DNA from: an uncultured Prevotellaceae bacterium
GTDB lineage: Bacteria; Bacteroidota; Bacteroidia; Bacteroidales; Bacteroidaceae
Direction of reading: 5' to 3'
DNA: 59,664 nucleotides
NCBI GenBank assembly: GCA_947168045.1
Contig: CAMVKN010000020.1
Span: forward strand, 1 to 59,664
The position numbers were made by a program, and so were the translations under genes. Shown here piece after piece: positions 23,274-32,999 of the stretch (within the stretch, counting starts at the first letter, position 1; each line of letters opens with the position of its first letter). The notes under the pieces were generated by a model, which saw only the letters and a list, made by a program, of their open reading frames with translations, was not told the DNA's origin and searched no databases.

Positions 23274-25996
23274 TACTTAACCAGGACTTTCTTGGCCTTA
23301 CCATTCTCATCAACGACGATGTTCAGGCCGTGCTGCAGCTGCAGCTGGCGCATGCCGTTGAGGTTGTAGATACCAGCGGCAGCCTTTTTGGCTACGACGG
23401 TGGTGATGCCGCTCATCTGGGCCTCGTACTCAGCGTTGTACTGCTGGGCCAGCTCAGCCGACTTCTCACCCTGGTTGAAGATATAGATGTTGTAGGCCTG
23501 CACGCTGCTGCCGCCGCCGGCCTGTGCCAGACGGACGTACACCTCGTCAGTGCCTTCGTAGCTGCGCACATAGCCCTTCCACAGGCGCTTCACGGTAGAG
23601 GTGTTCATCTCGTCGCCTAAGGCCGTCCATGTCTGGCCGTCAGCCGACACCTCCAGCTGCATGCGGCCCACGTTGTCGCCGCCAGCAGCCGTGCCGATGT
23701 ATGCCACCACGTCGAAGGGAGCCTGGAACTTCTTCACCGACTCGATGACGCCGGTGCAGCGCTCGCCGCTGACCTTGCCGCCGAACTGCACGTCGTTGTT
23801 CGTAATCTTGGCATAGCTGATGATGTCGCCGGTGGTCTCAGGGTTGTAGCCCTCGCCGTTGCCGGGGTCGCTGCCCACGGTGAGGCTCTGCCAGATCATC
23901 ACCTGGCCCTTCGACTTCACCTGCCAGTCGCTGGTGGCGTTGCCCTCCTCGTCGGCAGGAGCATACACCTCGTACTCACGCTCAGGATAGGTCGTTATCT
24001 CGTCGCCCGTCTCGGGGTCGGTGGTGGTGATGCCCTCCTGACTTTCGTCATAGATGGTGGTAGCAGTCTTGCCCCATGTGAAGTAGTAGACGGTGCTGCC
24101 AGAGCCACCCTGCTGCCATTCGGCGGCATTGGCGTCGAAGAGCCCGATCTGGTCCTGGCGCACCATGACGTTCTTCACCACGACGCGCTGCTGCGACAGC
24201 TCGGAGAACACCTGTCCGCCGGCAACGGCGAAGGCGCTGAAGTCGGTGGGCAGCTTCACGGCGATGGGCTCGGTGTACTTCATCGACTGGGTGGTGTCGG
24301 CCACCTCGGCGTTGTTGAAGCTATACCACAGGTCCACGCCCTCCGTCGCGCTGGTCAGCGTGACGAGCGTCTGGCCATCCTGGTAGTCGCAGCTGATGGC
24401 AGGCTGTGCCGGCTGTTCGAAGATTTCCACCTTGGCCTCGGCCACGGGGCTGAGCAGATAGCCCTCGGCCAGTGCCACGGCCTTCACGGTGCAAGGCTCA
24501 GTGACGTTGATGACATCCGTGTACGGTGTGCTGGCGGCTGTCGGAGTGCTGCCGTCGAGGGTGTAGAAAATCTGCGGCTTCGGCAGGGTGCTCGAAGCCA
24601 TCGCAAGCGTGATGTTCGTGTTCAGGTTCTTGTAGTCGAGGGTAATCTTCGGGGCGGGAGCCTCGGTGATGTCGCTCTTCGATGACTTGGCCATGTCGAT
24701 GGCGTTGATCAGCAGCTTGCCGCACTGCTCAGTGGCACCGTCGACGTAGGGCACGTAGATGTAGGCGTTGTGGTAGGGGTTGTGGATGTGGGTGGCAGCC
24801 AGCGTAGAGTCGATGTTCACCAAGGGCATGTCGTCGCCGGTGAAGTAGTCGCCCAGCTCAATCATCGGCGTGGCCACGTTGTTCAGCATGGCGAAGAGGA
24901 TGCCGTCGGTGGTGATGGTATCGTTCTCATTGAAGCCGAAGAGCAGGCCGCTCTTCTTGTCCGTCACGATGCCGATGGGGTCGCTCTCCGTGGCCTTGCC
25001 GTAGCCCCAAGCCTCATAGAGCTTAGCGTTGAGGTTGACCAAGGGATAGAAGCTGATGGCGTCCTTCAGGGTGCTGACGGCACCGTTGTCGGCTGGCAGG
25101 GTGGGGCTGACGACGGTAGCATCGTAGGCAGCGAGCGCTGTGGCGCTGGTGAAGGCGGCCGCGTCGATGGGCGTGACGACCATCGTCTCGTCCTGTGCCA
25201 ACAGCTGGTAGGCAGCCTCGGCGGTGGCGTCGCCAGCGGTCAGGTAGCCCACCTTCGTCTTGTTGGCGTTGGGGTCGTCACCCTCGCCCACGATGATATA
25301 ATAGATGTGGCAGCCGTTGGTCGACTTGATGGTCAGCGTGGCCACCTCGCCGTCGTTGCCCGTCAGGTCCCACTCATACTCCGTGTAGTAGGTGGGCACG
25401 GGGTTGCCCTCGAACTTCGGTGTCAGGGTGCCGGTGCTGGTCGTCAGCGAGATGCCGCGGGCCTCGCCGAGCTTCGTCCTGTTCACGGCGTGGCTCTCAA
25501 TGGCAATCTTGATGGTCTGGTTGACGAGGGCATCGAAGGCGATGGTCTCGTTCTTGCCGTTCAGCCACACATAGCTGTTGCCGTGGGGGATGGGCTCGCC
25601 CAGGGCGGGACCGCCAGCGGACTCAAACTCGTTGGGGTAGGTGGCACCGTTGTAGGTGATGACGAACTTCTTGGCATTTGACATGCCCAGCTTCAGGCCT
25701 GCCAGCTCGTCGATGACACGCTCCTGACCGCCGTTGTGAGTGGCGGCAAAGCCGTCGGCGTTCTTGGCATCCTTGCTGGCGTTCCAGAAGTGCTGCTCGT
25801 CGGCCTTGGTGGCGTCGCTCTCATAGTTACGCCAGTACTTGTCAGGGCCAAACTCTTCTTGGTCACCCTTCAGGGCGTTGATGGTCTTCTGCGAGAAGCC
25901 CTCGCGGAAGTCCCACGTCTTGCGCAGCGTCTGTGCGCTGGCACTGGCTGAGCCAAGCAGCAGTGCCGTGAGTGCTAAAGTAAAGACTTTCTTCAT
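23273..25996 (-). CDS. Large secreted protein with chitobiase-type C-terminal domain, function unknown
   Basis: A 907-residue exported protein (signal KKVFTLALTALLLGSASASA). Around residues 480-525 it carries a CHB_HEX_C-type domain with IFYTLDGSTPTAASTPYTD, which usually accompanies carbohydrate-active modules. The C-terminal third contains a jelly-roll-like stretch and a sorting-like tail (GIYNLNGMRQ). I see no catalytic motif I can name. Its place between the GH53 galactanase and the pectinesterase-like gene suggests a binding protein or a new lyase or hydrolase for rhamnogalacturonan. It ends one base into the next start, so translation is coupled. Confidence 0.6.
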   Translation of the reverse strand: MKKVFTLALTALLLGSASASAQTLRKTWDFREGFSQKTINALKGDQEEFGPDKYWRNYESDATKADEQHFWNASKDAKNADGFAATHNGGQERVIDELAGLKLGMSNAKKFVITYNGATYPNEFESAGGPALGEPIPHGNSYVWLNGKNETIAFDALVNQTIKIAIESHAVNRTKLGEARGISLTTSTGTLTPKFEGNPVPTYYTEYEWDLTGNDGEVATLTIKSTNGCHIYYIIVGEGDDPNANKTKVGYLTAGDATAEAAYQLLAQDETMVVTPIDAAAFTSATALAAYDATVVSPTLPADNGAVSTLKDAISFYPLVNLNAKLYEAWGYGKATESDPIGIVTDKKSGLLFGFNENDTITTDGILFAMLNNVATPMIELGDYFTGDDMPLVNIDSTLAATHIHNPYHNAYIYVPYVDGATEQCGKLLINAIDMAKSSKSDITEAPAPKITLDYKNLNTNITLAMASSTLPKPQIFYTLDGSTPTAASTPYTDVINVTEPCTVKAVALAEGYLLSPVAEAKVEIFEQPAQPAISCDYQDGQTLVTLTSATEGVDLWYSFNNAEVADTTQSMKYTEPIAVKLPTDFSAFAVAGGQVFSELSQQRVVVKNVMVRQDQIGLFDANAAEWQQGGSGSTVYYFTWGKTATTIYDESQEGITTTDPETGDEITTYPEREYEVYAPADEEGNATSDWQVKSKGQVMIWQSLTVGSDPGNGEGYNPETTGDIISYAKITNNDVQFGGKVSGERCTGVIESVKKFQAPFDVVAYIGTAAGGDNVGRMQLEVSADGQTWTALGDEMNTSTVKRLWKGYVRSYEGTDEVYVRLAQAGGGSSVQAYNIYIFNQGEKSAELAQQYNAEYEAQMSGITTVVAKKAAAGIYNLNGMRQLQLQHGLNIVVDENGKAKKVLVK

Positions 25997-26029
25997 GTTG
26001 GTAATAAGATTAGTGATACGTAAAGTTAG

Positions 26030-27277
26030 TTATTTGAAGTTTTGTAGCTCATAGAGGGCCTTCAGTGCGCGACCCGTGTTGTTGTCGAACAGGCCGGCGT
26101 TATACCAGCCGCTGTTCAGGTTGCCACTGCAGCCGAAGGCATTGGCCTCGGCATACCACCAGCTGAGGCCGTTGACCTGTGGGTACTTCTTCAGCCGGGC
26201 GATGAGGTCGGCCACGAACTGCCGCTGTCCGTCGTCGGTCAGCGGGTAGGTGCCGGTGTAGTCGAAGGTAGTGCCACCCACGGCCCACTTGAAGGGGTAG
26301 CCCATCTCGACAATCTGTATGGGCTTGCCATAGTCCTTGGCCGTGAGCTGCCTGAGGGCCGTCTCTAATGCGTCGAGACTGCCGTGGAAGTAGGAGTAGT
26401 AGCTCAGGCCAATGATGTCATAGTCGATGGCGGCGCTACGCAGACGGTCGAAGTAGTCGGTGAGCACCTGTGGCCTGGGCACGCGCTCGCTGTGGATGAT
26501 GAGCTGTGCGCGCGGGCACTCCTCGCGGCAGGCGCGTGTGGCCTGGCGCAGCAGGGCGAAGAAACGGTCCCAGTTCGTCTGTGCGCTGGTGCTGAAGCAG
26601 CGGTTGGTCTTGCCGTCGTTGGCGTTGGCCTGCGTGCCCCACAGCATGCCGTAGCTGATTTCGTTGCCCGTCTGGATGAAGTCGGGACTGGCACCAGCCC
26701 TGTTCAGCTGGCGCAGACAGTCGCGGGTGTACTCATAGACCTTCGTCTGCAACTGCGCGTCGCTCAGCGAGGCCCAGGCCGCCGGCGTCCACTGTGCGGC
26801 GGGGTCAGCCCAAGTGTCGCTGTAGTGGAAGTCGAGCATGAACAGCATGCCAGCCGCCTTGATGCGCTGTCCCAGGCTGGTGACATAGTCCAGGTTCTGG
26901 AAGCACTGCTTCTGGTCGCTGCTCTTCGTAGGGTCGACGAAGAGTCGCACGCGCAGCGTGTTCCACCCCTGCTGGCCGAGGTAGGTGATGAGGTCGTCGA
27001 TGGCCTTTCCGTCCTTGTCCTTGTACTGAGCCTTCTGGCTCTCGTAGCGTGCCAGCATCGAGATGTCGCCGCCCACGAAGCGCTGTCCCTGCGGCACGCT
27101 GAGGGTGATGCTGTCAATGGCGGCCGTGTTCAGCTGGGTGCGGTCGGTGAGCGTCAGCTCGCTGGCTGTCCGTGTGTCCTGTCCCTGACAGATGTAGAAC
27201 GTCTGGGCTGCGGCGGAGCCGCAGCCTGCGGAGAAGGCAAACAGGAAGACAAACTTTAAAAGCTTTCTTTTCATCAT
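26030..27277 (-). CDS. GH53 arabinogalactan endo-beta-1,4-galactanase
   Basis: A 415-residue exported enzyme that should cut beta-1,4-galactan side chains of pectin. The GH53 fold is clear: VGGDISMLARYES (68-80), GWNTLRVRLFVDP (104-116), MLDFHYSDTWADP (147-159), the acid/base E206 in QTGNEISYGMLWG, and nucleophile E324 in IVEMGYPF. The signal peptide covers about 1-24. The neighbours (GH43, DUF2264, pectinesterase-like) fit rhamnogalacturonan-I breakdown. A heptamer array fills the gap to the upstream gene. Two Met codons open the frame; either gives the same mature protein. Confidence 0.9.
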   Translation of the reverse strand: MMKRKLLKFVFLFAFSAGCGSAAAQTFYICQGQDTRTASELTLTDRTQLNTAAIDSITLSVPQGQRFVGGDISMLARYESQKAQYKDKDGKAIDDLITYLGQQGWNTLRVRLFVDPTKSSDQKQCFQNLDYVTSLGQRIKAAGMLFMLDFHYSDTWADPAAQWTPAAWASLSDAQLQTKVYEYTRDCLRQLNRAGASPDFIQTGNEISYGMLWGTQANANDGKTNRCFSTSAQTNWDRFFALLRQATRACREECPRAQLIIHSERVPRPQVLTDYFDRLRSAAIDYDIIGLSYYSYFHGSLDALETALRQLTAKDYGKPIQIVEMGYPFKWAVGGTTFDYTGTYPLTDDGQRQFVADLIARLKKYPQVNGLSWWYAEANAFGCSGNLNSGWYNAGLFDNNTGRALKALYELQNFK

Positions 27278-27289
27278 GATTTCTTATTC

Positions 27290-27345
27290 AAGAGATGTCA
27301 TCTCATATCTCTCATCTCTCATTTCTCATTTCTCATCTTCTCACC
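27290..27345. repeat. Heptamer array (CTCTCAT/TTCTCAT)
   Basis: About six period-7 units (CTCATAT, CTCTCAT, CTCTCAT, TTCTCAT, TTCTCAT, CTTCTCAC) lie between the GH53 and DUF2264 genes on the minus strand and reach the DUF2264 stop region. Confidence 0.7.
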
Positions 27346-28630
27346 ACTTGTCCTTCGTCTGGATGTCGTCAGCCCAGCGGTGGTCCTTGGGGAAGGGCTG
27401 TCCGCCCCAGGCTTTCACCTGTGTCCAAGGCTCAGCCGGACATGTCCAGAAGTCGTGGCTGGCAGGCAGTCCGAGCGGCATGAGCGAGAGGCTGGTCATG
27501 TAGAGCGACCCGTTGTTGGTGTACCAGTCGGCCATGTCGGGCTGGTGTCCGCAGAAGCCGATGGTGAGGAACCCCGCCTCGTTATAGTTGTTCTGGTGGT
27601 CGTACATGCGGTGCATGGCAGCGGTGAGGGCGGCGCGCACCTGTCCGTTGCTCAGCTCCTTGGGCAACTTCTGGTACCAGGCCATGAGTGCCAGCGGCTG
27701 CAGTGCCGCCATGCGGTAGGTGCTGCTGCGTCCGAAGACGGGGAAGGTGCCCTCGGGCGAGATGAAGCGCTCGAGGATGATGGCAAACTTCTGTGCGCGC
27801 TTCAGGGCGCGGTCGTAGTATTTTCTGTACTCCAGGCGTGTGCCGTTCTGCCGGGCGTCAATCATGTTCTGCAGCGTCTCAAGGTACATGGCGTGGAACA
27901 CATAGCTGGTGTAGTAGTCGAAGGCGAAGACGGGGCCGTCGGCATACCATCCGTCGCCGACATACCACTCCTCCACCTTGCGGATAGGCATCATCACGCG
28001 GAAGTCGTCATACTCCTTCACGCCGGCGGCCTTGGCGATGAAGCTCTCGATGGTCGAGGAGAAGAGGAACCAGTTGGTGTAGGGCGGCTCATACTTGCGC
28101 AGCATCTTGAACTCCTTGATGTAGCGCTGCTTCGTCACGTCGTCGAGGGGCACCCACAGGGCGTCATAGGCCCGGACGAAGGACTCGGCGATGTAGGCGG
28201 CGTCCACCAGGTTCTGTCCTGAGACGCCCCAGCACAGATAGTCGGGCGAGTCAGGGTCCACACTGTTCTTGTAGGCGGCCAAGGCCCACTGGCGCAGCTG
28301 GCGCACCTGGGCCAGCTCCTTCTGCTCGGCGGGCGAGGAGCCGAAGGCGCTGTCGGGCAGGGCCAGCCAGGGAGCGATGCCGGCCATCAGTCGGCCGAAG
28401 GTCTCCATGTAGACCACCTTGCGGTTGCGGTTGTCGAAGCTGGGGCTGAACTCTGTCAGCATGTTCTTCTGCAGCTCGCCCTTGGCCATGTTCTCCAGTA
28501 CGGGCTGGGCCATCTTCCAGGCTTGCTCGCACCAGTATTCGCGGTCGCTCAGCTGCTGCGCTTGTTTCTTCTTCGCGGCGGAGGGCAGGGCCAGCAGCGC
28601 CACGGTGATGATGAGAATGATTCTTTTCAT
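27341..28630 (-). CDS. DUF2264 protein, GH154-type (alpha/alpha)6 glycosidase
   Basis: A 429-residue exported protein (signal KRIILIITVALLALPSAA). DUF2264 features are visible: an N-terminal WKMAQPVLENMAKG helix, VYMETFGRLMAGIAPW, LVDAAYIAESFVRAYDALW, NWFLFSSTIESFI, and the aromatic GDGWYADGPVFAFDYYTSYV. The family overlaps GH154, in which beta-glucuronidase activity is reported, and fits removal of glucuronic acid from pectin or arabinogalactan. I start at 28630; the longer frame goes back through a nonamer array and has no signal peptide at its front. It is second in the operon after the GH43 gene. Confidence 0.75.
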   Translation of the reverse strand: MKRIILIITVALLALPSAAKKKQAQQLSDREYWCEQAWKMAQPVLENMAKGELQKNMLTEFSPSFDNRNRKVVYMETFGRLMAGIAPWLALPDSAFGSSPAEQKELAQVRQLRQWALAAYKNSVDPDSPDYLCWGVSGQNLVDAAYIAESFVRAYDALWVPLDDVTKQRYIKEFKMLRKYEPPYTNWFLFSSTIESFIAKAAGVKEYDDFRVMMPIRKVEEWYVGDGWYADGPVFAFDYYTSYVFHAMYLETLQNMIDARQNGTRLEYRKYYDRALKRAQKFAIILERFISPEGTFPVFGRSSTYRMAALQPLALMAWYQKLPKELSNGQVRAALTAAMHRMYDHQNNYNEAGFLTIGFCGHQPDMADWYTNNGSLYMTSLSLMPLGLPASHDFWTCPAEPWTQVKAWGGQPFPKDHRWADDIQTKDKW

Positions 28631-28639
28631 GATTATTGT

Positions 28640-28692
28640 TTTTTCTGGGAGTTCTGGGAGGACTGGGAGGGCTGGGAGCTCTGGGAGCTCTG
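28640..28692. repeat. Nonamer array (CTGGGAGTT/CTGGGAGCT)
   Basis: Six units of period 9 fill the gap between the GH43 and DUF2264 genes and touch the GH43 stop. The unit is the same family as at 18866-18995 and, in reverse orientation, 11676-11772. Confidence 0.75.
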
Positions 28693-28694
28693 GG

Positions 28695-30794
28695 TTATTG
28701 GATGATGACCTTTCTTCCGTTTCGCAGGTAGAGGCCCTTGCGGAGCTGGGTGCCGCTGACGGGTCTGCCGTTGAGGTCGTAGAGGGGGCTGGCCTCACCG
28801 TCGGCCGTTATGTCAGTGATGCCGTTAGCGTCGGGGTCGCCCTTCGCCTTCACGGTGTAGGTCTGTTCCCAGTAGTAGCCGGTGGTGCTGATGCGCAGCG
28901 TCAGGTCGACGTTGGTGTCCTCCATCAGTCCGGCGGCGCTGTAGTGTCCGTGCTCGTCGATGTTCTTGGGGTGGCTGCTCATCCACTGTACGCTGACGTT
29001 GGGGTCGCCGAGCCAGATGGCGTCCAGGTCGATGTCCTCGCTGACGGTCTGCATGCTGCGCACCGGCACCGTCTGGTTGTTCAACTGCCAGGCCAGGGCA
29101 TACTGCGGATGCATCTTGTAGCCCCAGATGTTGATGCCGCCTCTTGACAGGGCCGAGAAGGCGATGGTCTTGATGGTGCGGCGGTCCATCTGCTGTTCGA
29201 TGATGACACCGTCGTAGGTGGTGCTGCCCAGCCGGATGGTGACGTAGCTGGTGCCCTCTTCGACGGCCCACGTGCCGTTATAGGCTCCACTGACGGTGCC
29301 GTCGGCATTGAGGGCCACCTGCACGGGTGTCACCACCTCGCGGTTCTTGTAGTCGATGTCGTACTTGTGCACCAGCAGCTGGTAGGTGCCTGCTATCTCG
29401 TCGTTGGCGAACAGCTGGCGCTGGGCCACCGAGGTGTCGGTGAGCGTGTCGCCGTTGTACTCGAAGGGCGAGGCCACCAGCCATCCGTTCTTGGTCTGGA
29501 ACAGTTGGTGCACGCGCACCTGGTGGCCTTCGGAGCCATCGTTGAAGCGGGTGTGGTAGACGAGGTAGGTGCGGCCGTCGTCGGCGGCGATGACGCTGTT
29601 GTGGCCCTGCGAGAGCTCACCCTCGCCGCTGCGGCTCTCCGACATGAATCCCCACTTGTCGTAGGCACCCAGCAGCTTCACCCCTCGGTTGTCGGCGTTC
29701 TTGCCATAGTTCATCACGTAGCCGGTGAAGATGGCGTTGCGGCCGGAGGCATCGACGTAGGGGCCATTGGGTTTCGTCGAGCGGAACAGGCGCATGACGT
29801 AGCCGCCGGTGGAGTCTAGGAAGCCGTAGGTGACGAAGAGGTAGTAGTAGCCCCCGATATACTCGATGTAGGGTGCCTCGCCCGAGACGTAGTGGCCTCC
29901 GGCTATCTTCTTGCCGAAGTAGGGGTCGGTGGTGATGTCGTCGCCTGAGCCCACCTGCGTGTACTTCACGTCATAGTCGCGCAGCCCCGTCGTCTCGTCC
30001 AGCTCCAGCATCCAGATGCCGCCGCTCCATGAGCCGTACACGAGCCACAGCTGGCCCTCCTCGTCGTAGAACACACAGGGGTCGATGTTATTGGGGAAAC
30101 GGTTGCCCCACTTATCGCCAGTATTATAGCGCGAGGGCAGACTGCTCTGCGTGCCGATGACCAGCTCCAGGTCGGTGTCCTTATAGCTGTGTGCGTTGTC
30201 GTAGAAACCGCTGATGACCACGGGTGCCTGATAGCGGTAGGGACCCGTAATCTTGTCGGCAGTGAGCAGGATGATGCTGGAGTGCCAGGCGTCGCCGTTG
30301 ATGCTCAGGTACTGGCACCACTTCTGCATCGTGGGGTTCCAGATGACGTCGGGTGCCCACATGTTGCCGTCGATTCTATAGCCGGCATCGGTGCGGGCGG
30401 CCCACTCCATGGCGTTGAACTTTGGCAGGCTGACCTCCTGGCCGTCCTTCTTCACCGTCGTCACCTGCGGCGTGGTGAAGGCCTGGTTGTTGGGTGCGTT
30501 CTGGCTGGTGGCCGTGGCCCAGGGCGAGTTGAACGTCGTCCAGCTGCGCATGTTCGTCGTCCAGGCACAGGCGTGGTGCGAGCCGAAGATGTAGTAGCGC
30601 TTCGACTGCGGTTCGTAGACCACCGACGGGTCGTGCACGCTGACGTATCTCTTGTTGGTGTCGTTCTTGTAGAGGCTCCTGGCCTGATTGGTGGTCAGCT
30701 GTGTCTGTGCCTGTGCGGCGGGGATGCCATACAGGGTGGCGGCTAACAGCAGGGTGGCAACCTTCGTAAAGGGATGGCTTGATTTGTTCAGCAT
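28695..30794 (-). CDS. GH43 family endo-arabinanase-type enzyme with C-terminal accessory domains
   Basis: A 699-residue exported enzyme. The five-bladed propeller (about 48-430) shows the GH43 triad: D55 in VSVHDPSVVYE, D238 in NNIDPCVFYDEEG and E306 in YVSGEAPYIEY, together with NMWAPDVIWN. A second domain (about 450-570) matches the C-terminal module of arabinanases, then an Ig-like stretch and a sorting-like tail (SPLYDLNGRPV...GLYLRNGRKVII). It is the first gene of the pectin side-chain operon, directly behind the promoter at 30879-30909. Likely substrate is alpha-1,5-arabinan. Confidence 0.85.
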   Translation of the reverse strand: MLNKSSHPFTKVATLLLAATLYGIPAAQAQTQLTTNQARSLYKNDTNKRYVSVHDPSVVYEPQSKRYYIFGSHHACAWTTNMRSWTTFNSPWATATSQNAPNNQAFTTPQVTTVKKDGQEVSLPKFNAMEWAARTDAGYRIDGNMWAPDVIWNPTMQKWCQYLSINGDAWHSSIILLTADKITGPYRYQAPVVISGFYDNAHSYKDTDLELVIGTQSSLPSRYNTGDKWGNRFPNNIDPCVFYDEEGQLWLVYGSWSGGIWMLELDETTGLRDYDVKYTQVGSGDDITTDPYFGKKIAGGHYVSGEAPYIEYIGGYYYLFVTYGFLDSTGGYVMRLFRSTKPNGPYVDASGRNAIFTGYVMNYGKNADNRGVKLLGAYDKWGFMSESRSGEGELSQGHNSVIAADDGRTYLVYHTRFNDGSEGHQVRVHQLFQTKNGWLVASPFEYNGDTLTDTSVAQRQLFANDEIAGTYQLLVHKYDIDYKNREVVTPVQVALNADGTVSGAYNGTWAVEEGTSYVTIRLGSTTYDGVIIEQQMDRRTIKTIAFSALSRGGINIWGYKMHPQYALAWQLNNQTVPVRSMQTVSEDIDLDAIWLGDPNVSVQWMSSHPKNIDEHGHYSAAGLMEDTNVDLTLRISTTGYYWEQTYTVKAKGDPDANGITDITADGEASPLYDLNGRPVSGTQLRKGLYLRNGRKVIIQ

Positions 30795-30878
30795 GTTAGT
30801 TATATTTCAGATAGGTATTCATCAGCATAGGAACGGAGGCAGCCCCCCGTTCTGTTACGGTTTTTCAGATTCTCGGTG

Positions 30879-30909
30879 CAAAGATACAAAAAGTCGTGAG
30901 CAAAACAAA
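30879..30909 (-). promoter_or_regulatory. Consensus promoter of the pectin operon
   Basis: On the minus strand TTTG (30906-30909) and TATCTTTG (30879-30886) are separated by 19 bases, matching the Bacteroidota sigma consensus. The GH43 start lies about 85 bases downstream, leaving a leader long enough for RNA-level control. Confidence 0.75.
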
Positions 30910-30953
30910 ACAATTCATTCTTTTTTTTGCCGAGATGGAGATTTCGCCTACGC

Positions 30954-32999
30954 TTACCGTCCGAAGACCTTCAGGAACTGCTTGTACTCATCGCAGCGGG
31001 TGACGTAGTCGCTGGTGTTGGCGGGTGCGGTACGCTCATGGGCGACGAGGGCAGCCCAGGCCTTGTAGTGCTGGGTGGCTGACTGCACCACGCGGATGTA
31101 GTCGTTCACGCTGCCGTTCCACTCGTAGTTGAACCACTGGTCGTCGTTGAGATAGATATAGGACAGGGCAAAGAGGGCGCGCTCCTTCAGCTTGAAGTCG
31201 GTGGCGAGTGCCGCCACGCGCAGCATGTCGACCGCCTTCGCCTTGAGGTTGGTGTCGTGCGGCGACAGTTGGAGGTAGGCGCTCTTGCCATCGTGCATCA
31301 GGAACCAGCAGTCGCCTGTCTGGTCAGCCTGTGCATAACGCACGGCGAGGTCATAGCAGCGCTGTTGCAGTTTCTTGCCCGACAGACGGCCCAGGTCCTT
31401 CTCCATCTGCTGCATCTCGCGGCAGAACGTGAGCTTCGGGTTGTCCGTGAGGCTGATGTCGGGATGGTTCCACTCAGCATCGCTGTTCAGCCACTGGCGC
31501 TTCATCCACGGCTCTACGGTGTAGGTGCGGTTGGCGGCATAGACGGCATAGCCCTTCTGGTTGTAATAGGACAGCGGCACCTTCTTCAGCCACTGCTGAG
31601 CCTCCTCCCACTGGCACTGGCGCATGTACTTCGTGCCGATGAGGTCGTTCTGCTGGTCCTTCTCCATCAGCTGCTGGCGCGGCTTGAGGTAGCGGTCCAG
31701 GGGTGTCTCGGCAGGAGTCTCCATATAGCTGATGAACTGCAGCAGGTGGTCCACCTGCATGGTGTCGATATAGTCACCGTACATCGACGAGTGGGCGGCC
31801 TGCAGCAGTGCCAGTGCCTCAGCGCCACGGCCGGCCTGCTCATAGCGCTTGGTCAGCGCCTGGTGCACCACACGGTCGGCGACATTGCCGTAGTGGTCGT
31901 CGTCCTCCTTCTTGCTGTCGAGCCACTGCAGCTCGCCCGCCAGATAGGTGTCGAACTGCGGGTTGGGCGTGGCCTGCATGGCGGTGATATAGAGTTGGAG
32001 CACGCGCACGTTGTCTTTGGTGCGCTCACGTCCCTGCATCGTCTTGGCCGTGTTGATGTCGGCCAGCGCCTGACTGTGGTTGCCATACATGTACTCCAGC
32101 CATGCCTTGGCGCTCATCCACAGGGCAGGCTCGGCGGTACGCCCCTCGCGCACGGCCTGTGCACAGAGCTGAATCATCTGCATGGCCTCCTGGCGCTGGA
32201 TGTTGCGTATGAAGAGCTTGCCGTCCACGTCGCCAGCCAGGGGGTTGTCGGCATCGGTCGCCTCCTGCGCGTTGTTGACGAAGTCCTGCAGCAGGAAGGG
32301 CAGCACGGCGCTCTGCGCATCGCGCTGGTACTCCTGGCGGATGGCCTGGTAGGAGCGGCGGCGGTAGTACTGCGTCATCAGACTCTTCCAGTCGCCCTGC
32401 TGTGCGAAGAGCTGTCCGGCCTTGTCGCCCTTGCCCGTCTTGAGCAGTGCACCGGCGTAGATGTTCTGCATCATGTCCTTATAGACACTCTCTATGTAGT
32501 TGCAGGCCGTCTGCTCCCAGAAGGTGACGTTCTCGCCATGGCGCCCCATCAGCATGTTGCAGCGCATGAGCAGCAGGGCATGCTGGCTGCGCAGGCGCGT
32601 GCCGAGCTTGCTCTGGGCATAGGTGCGCAGGCGCTGCAGCGTGCGTGTGCCCTGTGCCCGCTCTTCAGCCGTGGGGTAGTCCCACTCATACTGTTCGCGC
32701 TCCTTCAGGCGCACACACTCCAGGTAGTCCTTGAGGTTCTGCACGTAGGAGACCATGAGCTGGTCGCCCTTCTGGCGGGCAGCCTTGATAATCTCGTCGG
32801 CATCGAACCAGTACTCGTCGTCGCCCGACAGTCCGAGGTAGGCTTTCCAGTTGTCGCGCGAGATGCGGTCAAAGGTCTCGTGGATGTCAGTGCGGTCGCA
32901 GACGCTGAACAGGTAGTAGTTGTGCGTCTCGCTCCACGTGCAGGCCAGTGCGGGTGCTGTCATGAGCACCAGCAGGCTAATGATGGTAAATCGCTTCAT
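30954..32999 (-). CDS. Exported alpha-helical repeat protein, function unknown
   Basis: A 681-residue protein with signal peptide [18 protein letters not shown]. The body is almost wholly helical with many Ala/Gln/Tyr-rich helices spaced like TPR or Sel1-type repeats (for example ARQKGDQLMVSYVQNLKDYL and RYEQAGRGAEALALLQAAHS). No enzyme motif is seen. It may be a scaffold or a protein-binding surface factor. The start overlaps the end of the preceding lipoprotein gene by 23 bases, so the parE-lipoprotein-helical protein set is one operon. Confidence 0.6.
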   Translation of the reverse strand: MKRFTIISLLVLMTAPALACTWSETHNYYLFSVCDRTDIHETFDRISRDNWKAYLGLSGDDEYWFDADEIIKAARQKGDQLMVSYVQNLKDYLECVRLKEREQYEWDYPTAEERAQGTRTLQRLRTYAQSKLGTRLRSQHALLLMRCNMLMGRHGENVTFWEQTACNYIESVYKDMMQNIYAGALLKTGKGDKAGQLFAQQGDWKSLMTQYYRRRSYQAIRQEYQRDAQSAVLPFLLQDFVNNAQEATDADNPLAGDVDGKLFIRNIQRQEAMQMIQLCAQAVREGRTAEPALWMSAKAWLEYMYGNHSQALADINTAKTMQGRERTKDNVRVLQLYITAMQATPNPQFDTYLAGELQWLDSKKEDDDHYGNVADRVVHQALTKRYEQAGRGAEALALLQAAHSSMYGDYIDTMQVDHLLQFISYMETPAETPLDRYLKPRQQLMEKDQQNDLIGTKYMRQCQWEEAQQWLKKVPLSYYNQKGYAVYAANRTYTVEPWMKRQWLNSDAEWNHPDISLTDNPKLTFCREMQQMEKDLGRLSGKKLQQRCYDLAVRYAQADQTGDCWFLMHDGKSAYLQLSPHDTNLKAKAVDMLRVAALATDFKLKERALFALSYIYLNDDQWFNYEWNGSVNDYIRVVQSATQHYKAWAALVAHERTAPANTSDYVTRCDEYKQFLKVFGR

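Noticed and set aside
28631..28798. Upstream extension of the DUF2264 protein
   Set aside because: It runs through a nonamer array and the GH43 end; the signal peptide begins at 28630.
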